DNA of 64,000 bases from CAVVIG01 sp050249955 (GTDB lineage: Bacteria; Acidobacteriota; Vicinamibacteria; Vicinamibacterales; CAVVIG01), in assembly GCA_050249955.1 (NCBI GenBank), contig JBFWPN010000012.1, forward strand, positions 62,001-126,000, read 5' to 3'. Below the pieces are notes generated by a model. It made no database searches. It worked only from the letters and a program-made list of their open reading frames with translations, and had not been told where the DNA came from. This document shows, piece after piece, positions 32,873 through 40,031 of this stretch (position 1 is the stretch's first letter; every line of letters starts with the position of its first letter). The translations under genes were made by a program, and so were the position numbers.

Positions 32873-34227
32873 CGACGCCGGCCCGCACACAACTGGCCGA
32901 GGAACTCCTCCGGCGGCTCGCGGCCTCGCTGCGGTCGGGGCAGTTGTACTCGCACGGCCACCCGATCATCGCCAGGAACCTCGAGGGGCTGTCTCGCGCG
33001 ATCGACGCCCTGCACGATCTCTTCCCCTCCGTCGTCGTCGGCATCGTCGGTGACGAGGTCATCGTGAACGACGTGCCGGTGGCCGGCGTGGGCGGCCTGG
33101 CGTCGTTCGTGCGCCGGCTCCGGCAGATCGGGATCGAGCGGATCACGATCGACCGCGGTGTCCAGCCGGACGAGATCGCCAGCCTGGCCGCGTTCGTGGC
33201 GGACGCGCCCGCGGACGAGGGGAGCGCCGAGCGGTTCCCGGCGCTGGCCCACGTGCGCGTGGGGCGCGTGCGGGTGGCCGAGCGCGTGGAGGGGGCGGCG
33301 GCCGACATGGCGACGTTCCGCCGGCTGTATGCCGATGCCGTCAGTTCGGCGGAGCAGCTGTGGGAGGCGGCGCAGACGGAGGGACGCCCGGACGCCACCA
33401 TGGCGCACGGCGTCGTCGACGGCCTGGCCGAGGCGGTGTCGCACAACCGCCCGGCGCTGATGGCGCTGACGGCGCTGCGGGAGTACGACAACTACACGTT
33501 CACGCACATGGTGAACGTGTCGATCCTGACCATGGCGCAGGCCAGGGCGCTCGGGATCGACGGTCCCCTGCTGCGTGAGTTCGGCCTGGCCGCCCTGATG
33601 CACGACATCGGCAAGGTGAAGACCCCGATCGAGATCCTGGGCAAGGCCGAGGCGCTGACCGAGCGCGAGTTCGCGGTGATGAAGCGGCACGTGGTGGACG
33701 GGGCGGAGATCCTGCGCGCCACGCCGGATATCCCGGCGCTGGCGCCCGTGGTCGCCTTCGAGCATCACCTGCGCCTGGATGGCACCGGGTATCCGGACGT
33801 GCTGCGCTCGTCGCTGAATCTCGGCACGATGCTGTGCAGCATCGCCGACGTCTACGATGCCATGCGTTCGCAGCGGGCCTACCAGCAGTCGTACCCGACC
33901 GACCGCATCCTCGCGGTGATGCAGCGGAACGACGGCCGCCAGTTCGACCAGCACCTCGTGCGGCGCTTCGCGCAGCTCGTGGGCGTGTACCCCGTGGGCA
34001 ACCTGGTGCGCCTGACCACCGAGGAGGTGGCGCTGGTGGTGCGCACGCATGCGCCGGACCCGTTCAGGCCGCACGTGCGGATCCTGATCGATCGTCACGG
34101 AACGCGGCTGGCGACACCCATCGACGTGAACCTGTGGGAAGCCGCGGATCAGGGAGCGCTCGCGCCTGCCATCACCGGACCGGTGGATCCCACTTCGGTA
34201 GGCATCGATCCGCTGTCGCTGCTATAA
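32869..34227 (+). CDS. HD-GYP-domain protein (probable cyclic-di-GMP phosphodiesterase)
   Basis: This 452-residue protein carries an HD-GYP domain (about 200-370) with the HD pair in ALMHDIGKV, and HHLRLDGTGYP. Such domains hydrolyse cyclic di-GMP to pGpG or GMP. The N-terminal 130 residues (SGQLYSHGHPIIARNLEGL, then VGIVGDEVIVNDVPV and IERITIDRGVQPDEIASLAAFV) match, in order and spacing, the N-terminal module of the preceding HEAT protein. The start ATG overlaps the HEAT stop. A C-terminal extension of about 60 residues follows the HD domain. Confidence 0.88.
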   Translation: MTTPARTQLAEELLRRLAASLRSGQLYSHGHPIIARNLEGLSRAIDALHDLFPSVVVGIVGDEVIVNDVPVAGVGGLASFVRRLRQIGIERITIDRGVQPDEIASLAAFVADAPADEGSAERFPALAHVRVGRVRVAERVEGAAADMATFRRLYADAVSSAEQLWEAAQTEGRPDATMAHGVVDGLAEAVSHNRPALMALTALREYDNYTFTHMVNVSILTMAQARALGIDGPLLREFGLAALMHDIGKVKTPIEILGKAEALTEREFAVMKRHVVDGAEILRATPDIPALAPVVAFEHHLRLDGTGYPDVLRSSLNLGTMLCSIADVYDAMRSQRAYQQSYPTDRILAVMQRNDGRQFDQHLVRRFAQLVGVYPVGNLVRLTTEEVALVVRTHAPDPFRPHVRILIDRHGTRLATPIDVNLWEAADQGALAPAITGPVDPTSVGIDPLSLL

Positions 34228-34253
34228 ACAGGTAGGCTCGAACCAGGAGATCT

Positions 34254-35861
34254 ATGCGTCGCATTCTGTCGGCTGCCGCCCTGGCCGCTGCGCTGTCCGT
34301 CATCGTGGCTGCCGCGGATGCCGCCCCCAGGCTCGTCGTGTTGATTGTGGTGGATCAGATGCGGGCCGACTACATCGACCGCTTCCGCGAGAACTGGTCG
34401 TCGGGCCTGCGACGCCTGGTGGACGATGGCGCCTGGTTCACGAAGGCGAACTACCCCTACCTGAACACGCTGACCTGCGCCGGGCATGCCACCGTGGCAA
34501 CGGGCGCCTATCCGCATACGCACGGCATCATTGCCAACACCTGGTTCGACCGGCAGCGGGCCGCCGTCGTGCCGTGCACCGACGACCTGCGGGCACGTGT
34601 GGTGGCGTACAACCGGCCCGGCGGAAACCGGATGGGGCCGGGCTACCTGCTCGTGCCCACGCTGGGCGACCAGATGCGCGGCAAGGGTTCCAAGGTGGTC
34701 ACGCTGGCGCTCAAGGCGCGCAGCGCCATCATGCTGGCCGGCCACGGGGGCGATGCCGTCACCTGGATCTCCGATTCGCTCGACGGCTGGGAAACGTCCT
34801 CGGTCTACACGCAGACACCGGTGCCGCAGGTGAAGGCCTTCATCTCCGCCAATCCGCTCGACGCCGATTTCGGCAAGACCTGGAGCCACAGGCTCTCCGC
34901 GTCCGAGTACACGGAACCGGACGCGGGTCTCGGTGAAAACCCGACCAAGGGCTGGAAGAGCACGTTCCCGCACCCGGTGACGGGCGAGAACAACAAGGTG
35001 GACACGAGCTACTTCGACCAGTGGCAGCACAGCCCGTTCGCCGACGCGTACGTCGCGCGGATGGCGGGGGCATTGACCGAGTCGATGCAGCTGGGCAAGG
35101 GCAACGCCCCGGACTTCCTCGGGGTCAGCTTCTCGAGCCCCGACCTGGTCGGCCACGCGTTCGGACCGAACAGCCATGAGATCCGGGACATGTACGCGAA
35201 CCTGGACCAGTCGATCGGCGCACTCCTGAACCAGCTCGACAAGGTTGTCGGCGAAGGGCAGTACGTGGTGGCGCTCACCGCCGATCACGCGGTGACCAAC
35301 ATCCCTGAGCAGCTCCGCAAGGAGGGGCGCGATGCGGGCCGGCTCAGCGGCAGTGCGATCCTGAACGCCGGGGAGGGTCGTGCGGTGCGGGCGATGGGAA
35401 CCGGAAAGTATCTGTCCCGGCTGAGTGGGAACGAGATCTACTTCGAGCCAGGCATGTACGACAAGGCGAGGCGGCGGTCGAACACCCTGCGGGGGATCAT
35501 CGACGCGATGTCGGACGAGCGTGGCGTGGCCAGGATCTTCACCACCGAGCAGCTGGCGTCCGGGGCGACGTCGAGCGACCCGCTCCTCAGGGCTGCGGCC
35601 CTGAGCTATCTCCCCGGTCGCAGCGGCGACCTGGTGCTCGCCGCCAAGCCAGGCTGGATGTTCAGCCCGGCCGGCACCACGCATGGCAGTGCCAGCGAGG
35701 ACGACCAGCACGTGCCGATCCTGCTCTACGGCGCAGGTATCAAGCCTGGCAGGTACGAGGCGCCCACCTCTCCGGCCGACGTGGCGCCCACGCTGGCTTC
35801 CCTCGTCGGCGTCGCGCTGCCGAACGCCGAGGGCCGGGTCCTGAGCGAGGCACTCCGCTGA
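34254..35861 (+). CDS. Secreted alkaline phosphatase-superfamily enzyme (PafA-like)
   Basis: This 535-residue exported protein (signal peptide about 1-23) belongs to the alkaline phosphatase superfamily of the PafA/type I phosphodiesterase kind. The metal Asp is in VVDQMRADYI and the nucleophile Thr is in NTLTCAGHATVATG; distal metal ligands include DLVGHAFG and LTADHAV. It would release phosphate from phosphomonoesters in the periplasm. AGGAG lies 6 bases before the ATG. Its stop overlaps the non-ATG start of the alkyltransferase-like gene. Confidence 0.9.
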   Translation: MRRILSAAALAAALSVIVAAADAAPRLVVLIVVDQMRADYIDRFRENWSSGLRRLVDDGAWFTKANYPYLNTLTCAGHATVATGAYPHTHGIIANTWFDRQRAAVVPCTDDLRARVVAYNRPGGNRMGPGYLLVPTLGDQMRGKGSKVVTLALKARSAIMLAGHGGDAVTWISDSLDGWETSSVYTQTPVPQVKAFISANPLDADFGKTWSHRLSASEYTEPDAGLGENPTKGWKSTFPHPVTGENNKVDTSYFDQWQHSPFADAYVARMAGALTESMQLGKGNAPDFLGVSFSSPDLVGHAFGPNSHEIRDMYANLDQSIGALLNQLDKVVGEGQYVVALTADHAVTNIPEQLRKEGRDAGRLSGSAILNAGEGRAVRAMGTGKYLSRLSGNEIYFEPGMYDKARRRSNTLRGIIDAMSDERGVARIFTTEQLASGATSSDPLLRAAALSYLPGRSGDLVLAAKPGWMFSPAGTTHGSASEDDQHVPILLYGAGIKPGRYEAPTSPADVAPTLASLVGVALPNAEGRVLSEALR

Positions 35862-36199
35862 CGCGCCGTAAGCCACGCCAGTCGACCGACGCCCCCGCAG
35901 ACACCTTCCGGGCGCGCGTCCTGGCCGTGGTCCGCCGGATCCCACCCGGCCGTGTCGCCTCGTACGGCGACGTAGCCGCCCTCGCCGGACGGCCCGGTGC
36001 CGCTCGGGCAGTCGGGAACATCATGAGCGGGTGCGGCCCCGGCACTCCCGCACACCGCGTGATTGCCGCGGGTGGCCGCATTGGCGGGTACGGTGGCCAC
36101 GAGCACATGAAGCGCTCGCTGCTGATGGCCGAAGGGGTGGCGTTCCGCGGCCTGCGCGTGGACCTCGACCAGCACCAGTGGAAGCCCAGGAGACCTTGA
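35858..36199 (+). CDS. Alkyltransferase-like (ATL) DNA-repair protein, catalytic Cys replaced
   Basis: This protein is homologous to the C-terminal domain of O6-alkylguanine DNA alkyltransferase: VVRRIPPGRVASYGDVAALAG, the ARAVG helix, and IGGYGGHEHMKRSLL. The active-site motif PCHRV is PAHRV here, so it cannot accept an alkyl group; ATL proteins of this kind bind O6-alkylguanine and recruit nucleotide excision repair. The only usual start, GTG 35927, would cut the conserved helix (ARVLAVVRRIP). A CTG at 35858 has GAGG 7 bases upstream and overlaps the phosphatase stop as CTGA, giving 113 residues, and is the start I prefer. Confidence 0.75.
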   Translation: MTRRKPRQSTDAPADTFRARVLAVVRRIPPGRVASYGDVAALAGRPGAARAVGNIMSGCGPGTPAHRVIAAGGRIGGYGGHEHMKRSLLMAEGVAFRGLRVDLDQHQWKPRRP

Positions 36200-36203
36200 T
36201 GAA

Positions 36204-36246
36204 AATGGGTCAAGGGACAGGTGACGGTCCAGCCAGCTCACCCATT
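36204..36246. repeat. Inverted repeat, possible terminator or REP-like element
   Basis: AATGGGT at 36204-36210 pairs with ACCCATT at 36240-36246, and the interior holds further partial pairing. It follows the ATL gene by a few bases. Confidence 0.45.
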
Positions 36247-36287
36247 GATCACCCGCTCACCGGACGGCACCCGGCGTGCGCAGGTTC

Positions 36288-36293
36288 TATAAT
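36288..36293 (+). promoter_or_regulatory. -10 hexamer TATAAT upstream of the 36330 gene
   Basis: A perfect TATAAT lies 36 bases before the ATG; no clear -35 hexamer is seen. Confidence 0.5.
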
Positions 36294-36329
36294 GAAACCG
36301 GACGCAGTTCGACTGTCACAGGAGACGCC

Positions 36330-36752
36330 ATGAAGAACCTACTGCTCGCAGCCGCTCTCGTGCTCGGACTGGTGTCGCCGGTCACCCCGGTATCGGCCCA
36401 GTCGAAGACCACGTCGCTCGGCAGCGTGACGATCAACCACAAGGTGAAGGCCGACGGGCAGCCGCTGGCCGCGGGTACCTACCAGGTCCGCCTGACCGAC
36501 GAGTCGCCCAAGCCGGGCGTGGGCCAGACGCCTGAGGCCGAGCGGTACGTCGAGTTCGTGAAGGCCGGCAAGGTTGTCGCGCGCGAGGTGGCCACGGTCA
36601 TCTCGGATGCCGACGTGAAGAGCGTCGTGAAGGGGCCGTCGCCGGCGCGTGGCAGCGTGCGCGTGGACATGCTGAAGGGCAACGACTACGTCCGCGTCTG
36701 GATCAACCGCGGCGGGAACAACTACCTGATCAACCTGCCGGCCGGCGCGTAA
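36330..36752 (+). CDS. Small secreted beta-rich protein of unknown function
   Basis: This 140-residue protein has a signal peptide (MKNLLLAAALVLGLVSPVTPVSAQ) and a mature part that starts as LGSVTINHKVKADGQPLAAGTYQVRL, the pattern of small secreted acidobacterial proteins that resemble a carboxypeptidase-regulatory or transthyretin-like beta sandwich. I do not recognise an enzyme motif. AGGAG lies 5 bases before the ATG. It has its own TATAAT and is followed by a hairpin. Confidence 0.8.
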   Translation: MKNLLLAAALVLGLVSPVTPVSAQSKTTSLGSVTINHKVKADGQPLAAGTYQVRLTDESPKPGVGQTPEAERYVEFVKAGKVVAREVATVISDADVKSVVKGPSPARGSVRVDMLKGNDYVRVWINRGGNNYLINLPAGA

Positions 36753-36761
36753 GGCCCGGGA

Positions 36762-36781
36762 GGCCGGCCATCCAGCCGGCC
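36762..36781. terminator. Hairpin between convergent genes
   Basis: GGCCGGC (36762-36768) pairs with GCCGGCC (36775-36781) around a 6-base loop, between the 36330 gene and the convergent cupin gene. The trailing T run is short. Confidence 0.5.
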
Positions 36782-36789
36782 GTCTTCAC

Positions 36790-37215
36790 TCAGTTCGCGG
36801 GGCGCGACGCGGGCCTGCCCTTGTCCTTCAGCATGAAGACGAGGATCTTCGCGGGCTCGGTCGCGCTGGCGTTCCTCGACGTGGCGTGCACGTCGGTCGG
36901 GCTCTCGTAGAACGTCTGGCCTGCCTTCAGGGTGAGCACTTCTCCACCACCCACCTGCATCTGCATCGTCCCCTGCAGCACGTAGACGAAGGTGTTGGCG
37001 TCGTGACGATGCGGCGCTGACGAGAACCCCGGCGGGTAGGTGATCTCGGAGATCGTCACTTCCTTGCCCTCGATGTTCGGCAGGTCCTTTGTCAGCAGCG
37101 CCAGCGACGACGTGCTGGCCGGCTTCGCGGCGTCTGCCGCCGGTGCCTGGGCCGCCGCGGTCGCGGCGTATGCAAGCGCGAACGTGAACATCAGCGGAGC
37201 GATCAGCGTGCGCAT
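36790..37215 (-). CDS. Secreted cupin-domain protein
   Basis: This 141-residue protein has a signal peptide (about 1-22) and a single cupin barrel. Motif 1 is APHRHDANTFVYVLQG and motif 2 is ESPTDVHATSRN; three candidate metal ligands are His-His-(Asp) in the first and His in the second. Secreted single cupins of this type are metal-binding proteins of unknown substrate. It is 16 bases upstream of nothing on its strand and converges with the 36330 gene; rng ends just upstream of its start. Confidence 0.85.
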   Translation of the reverse strand: MRTLIAPLMFTFALAYAATAAAQAPAADAAKPASTSSLALLTKDLPNIEGKEVTISEITYPPGFSSAPHRHDANTFVYVLQGTMQMQVGGGEVLTLKAGQTFYESPTDVHATSRNASATEPAKILVFMLKDKGRPASRPAN

Positions 37216-37231
37216 CTCATGAATCTCCTGT

Positions 37232-38806
37232 TCAGACCGCCATCACATCGAACTGCTCGTGGTGGAGCTGGAAGTCGGGCTTCACCGTCACGTCCTTGCC
37301 GAGCGCCGACCGCAGGTCCTTCATCACGTCGCGCTCCTCTTCCTTGAGCGCTCGTGCGATCTCCGGGTTCACCCTCAGCATCAGGCGCTGGCCGTTCAGG
37401 TCCGCGCCGATCTTCTTCACTTCGGTGAGGATCTCGTAGCAGATCGTCGACGTGTTCTTGATGGTGCCGGTGCCGGAGCAGTACGGGCACGGTTCCGTCA
37501 TCACGCGCTCGAGGCTCTGCTTCACGCGCTTGCGCGTGATGATGATGAGGCCGAAGTCGGACACGGCGAGCGCCTTCGACGGCGAGCGGTCCTTCTTCAA
37601 TTCCAGCTCGACCGCCTGGAGCACCTTCTGCCGGTTCTTCTTCTCCTCCATGTCGATGAAGTCGAGCACGATGATACCGCCCAGGTCGCGCAGCCGGACC
37701 TGTCGCACGATCTCCTTCACCGCCTCGAGGTTCGTCTTGACGATCGTGTCCTCGAGCCGGCCTTCCTTGCTCTTCTTGCCCACGTAGCGGCCGGTGTTCA
37801 CGTCGATGGCGACGAGCGCCTCGGTCTGGTTGATGACGATGGAGCCGCCGGACTTGAGCCAGACCTTGCTCTTCAGCGCCTTGTCGATCTCGGCCTGGAC
37901 GCCGTACTCCTCGAAGATCGGGAACGGCTTCGTGTAGAGCTTCACCTTGGGCGCGAGGTTCGGCAGGATCCGCTGCACGAGGTCCAGCGTGCGCTGGTAC
38001 TCCTGCGGATGGTCGATCCGGATGGCCTGGAAGTCCTCGGTGAGCAGGTCGCGCAGGAGCTTCCCGACGAGGCTCTGCTCCCGGTACACCACTGCCGGCG
38101 CCCGCGACGACTCCATCCGCTGGCGGATGTCGGTCCAGATGGCGTGGAACGCCTCGAGGTCGCTGATGATGTCTTCCTTCGGGCGGCCCGACGCGGCGGT
38201 CCGGATGATCACGCCGCCCGTGAAGCCGTGCGTCTCGCGGAACTCCTTGACGATGCCGCGCAGGCGGGCGCGCTCCTCGCGCGACTCGATCTTCCGCGAC
38301 ACGCCCACGTGGTCCACCGTGGGCATGAACACGAGGAACCGCCCGGGCATCGTGACGTGCGAGGTGAGGCGCGCGCCCTTGGTGCCGAGCGGCTCCTTCA
38401 CGACCTGCACCAGGATCTCCTGCCCTTCCTTCAGCAGGTCCTCGATGCGCGGCTGTTCCTTCTCGGGCTTCGGGCTCCGGGCGTCTGGCTTCGCAGCCTG
38501 TCCTTCCGGGCCCTCCTGCCCTTCGCGGCCTTTCGCCTCCTCCTCGTCTCCGCCTTCGAGCCGCTCGAACTCCTCCATCGTGTCGACGACTTCAGCGACG
38601 TAGAGGAACCCGTCACGTTCGAGGCCGAGGTCGATGAAGGAGGACTGCATGCCGGGCAGCACCTTGGAGACGCGGCCCTTGTAGACATTGCCGACGACAC
38701 CGCGGTGCCGTTCGCGCTCGACGAAGATTTCCGCGACGAGGTCGTCCTCGAGGATGGCCACCATGGTCTCGTGGCCGTTGGAGGAGATGATCATCTCCTT
38801 GGTCAT
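37232..38806 (-). CDS. rng: RNase E/G family endoribonuclease
   Basis: This 524-residue enzyme matures rRNA and degrades mRNA. It has an S1 domain (VVGNVYKGRVSKVLPGMQSSF, then DLGLERDGFLYVAEV), the catalytic DNase I-like region with IDVNTGRYVGKK and IIVLDFIDMEE (metal Asp residues), and the Zn-link CPYCSGTG. Between DGFLYVAEV and IEDLLKEGQEI the S1 domain is interrupted by a charged, low-complexity insert of about 50 residues. GGAG precedes the ATG. It lies at the end of the mre/rod operon, as rng does in many bacteria. Confidence 0.93.
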   Translation of the reverse strand: MTKEMIISSNGHETMVAILEDDLVAEIFVERERHRGVVGNVYKGRVSKVLPGMQSSFIDLGLERDGFLYVAEVVDTMEEFERLEGGDEEEAKGREGQEGPEGQAAKPDARSPKPEKEQPRIEDLLKEGQEILVQVVKEPLGTKGARLTSHVTMPGRFLVFMPTVDHVGVSRKIESREERARLRGIVKEFRETHGFTGGVIIRTAASGRPKEDIISDLEAFHAIWTDIRQRMESSRAPAVVYREQSLVGKLLRDLLTEDFQAIRIDHPQEYQRTLDLVQRILPNLAPKVKLYTKPFPIFEEYGVQAEIDKALKSKVWLKSGGSIVINQTEALVAIDVNTGRYVGKKSKEGRLEDTIVKTNLEAVKEIVRQVRLRDLGGIIVLDFIDMEEKKNRQKVLQAVELELKKDRSPSKALAVSDFGLIIITRKRVKQSLERVMTEPCPYCSGTGTIKNTSTICYEILTEVKKIGADLNGQRLMLRVNPEIARALKEEERDVMKDLRSALGKDVTVKPDFQLHHEQFDVMAV

Positions 38807-38819
38807 GCACGAACTCCCT

Positions 38820-38918
38820 GGCTTCGGGCTCCCGGCTCCGGGCTCCGGGCTGTGTCGGCTTCAGACAAGAAGCCGAGCACGCCAGAAGCCTGAAGCCCGA
38901 AGGCTGAAGCCTGTAATC
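38820..38918. repeat. Degenerate GGCTTCGGGCTCCGGG repeat patch
   Basis: The gap between rodA and rng is filled by repeats of the units GGCTTCGGG, GGCTCCGGG and, in opposite orientation, GAAGCC and GAAGCCTGAAGCC. The copies face each other around 38851-38870, so the whole can fold back. Part of the same unit string occurs inside rng at 38465-38482. Confidence 0.65.
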
Positions 38919-38920
38919 GG

Positions 38921-40012
38921 TTAGTTCGTGAACCTGCGCATGCGGACGTTGAGCACCAGCCCGAATGCGGCGAGCGTGGCGATCATCGACGAGCCTCCGT
39001 AACTCATGAGCGGGAGCGTGAGTCCCTTGACGGGTGCCAGTCCAGCCGACATGGTGATGTTGTAGACCACCTGGAAGGTGAAACTGGCGAGCACGCCGAG
39101 CACGAGGTAGGAGCCGAGGCGGTCCTTGGCAAGTCGGGCCGCCTCGAGGGAGCGCAGAATCACGAACAAATAGAGGCCGAGCGCCACGAGCACGCCGGCG
39201 AATCCCTGCTCCTCGGCCAGCACCGAGAAGATGAAGTCGTTGTGGGCCACGGGGAGGAAACGCAGTTGCCCCTGCGTGCCCTGCATGTACCCCTTGCCCG
39301 TCAGACCGCCCGATCCCACCGTGATGCGCGCCTGGATCTGCTGGTATCCGGCGCCCTTCGCGTCCTGCGTGGGGTCGATGAATGTCGAAATCCGGCTCTT
39401 CTGGTAATCCTTCAGCGCGAACTTCCACGCCACGGGCGCCAGCAGCACGAGACTGAGCGCCATGTAACCGAGAATGCGCATCTGCATGCCGGCCAGATAC
39501 GCGATCGCGAGGAACACAGGGATGAGGGTCACGGCCGTGCCGAGATCCGGCTCCCTGGCAATCAGCGCCAGCGGCAGGCAGGTGAGGCCGCCGGCTATGG
39601 CAAGGTCGGTCCAGGTGGGGACGCCCCGTGTCTCGCCGAAGTACTTCGCGAGGACGAGGGCCACGCCGGCCTTGGCGAATTCCGACGGCTGCAGGTTGAA
39701 CACGCCGAGCGGAATCCAGCGCCGGGCGCCCATCTGGACGTCCCCGACGAAGAGGACGTAGAGCAGCAGCGCCAGCAGCCCGATGTAGATGAGATGTGAC
39801 TTGTCGGTGAAGGTGCGGTAGTCGATCGACAGCGTGACCACCAGGGCGATGGCCCCGAGCCCGATGGCGTACAGCTGCGTCATGTAGAGCTGGGAGCTGC
39901 CGCGGGCCCCGGACGTCGTGCTGTAGACCATGGCGACGCCGAGCGCACACAACGCGAAGATCGCGATGAGGAGCGCCCAGTCGATGTGGTGATACAGCCG
40001 TCGTTCGAACAC
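38921..40012 (-). CDS. rodA: Rod-shape SEDS peptidoglycan polymerase
   Basis: RodA polymerises lipid II for lateral wall growth with PBP2 and MreBCD. The 363-residue protein has about ten membrane helices and the SEDS landmarks: GARRWIPLGVFNLQPSEFAK, REPDLGTAV (the catalytic Asp), the KGYMQGTQGQLRFLP loop with DFIFSVLAEE, and LTLPLMSYGGSSM near the end. The start is GTG. It lies 19 bases after mrdA. Confidence 0.95.
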   Translation of the reverse strand: MFERRLYHHIDWALLIAIFALCALGVAMVYSTTSGARGSSQLYMTQLYAIGLGAIALVVTLSIDYRTFTDKSHLIYIGLLALLLYVLFVGDVQMGARRWIPLGVFNLQPSEFAKAGVALVLAKYFGETRGVPTWTDLAIAGGLTCLPLALIAREPDLGTAVTLIPVFLAIAYLAGMQMRILGYMALSLVLLAPVAWKFALKDYQKSRISTFIDPTQDAKGAGYQQIQARITVGSGGLTGKGYMQGTQGQLRFLPVAHNDFIFSVLAEEQGFAGVLVALGLYLFVILRSLEAARLAKDRLGSYLVLGVLASFTFQVVYNITMSAGLAPVKGLTLPLMSYGGSSMIATLAAFGLVLNVRMRRFTN

Positions 40013-40031
40013 GCTTGTCCTGCCTGCAGCC

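Noticed and set aside
37259..38893. 544-codon plus-strand frame antisense to rng
   Set aside because: It mirrors the rng reading frame; its Leu/Asp/His/Val-rich sequence is an artefact of antisense GC bias.
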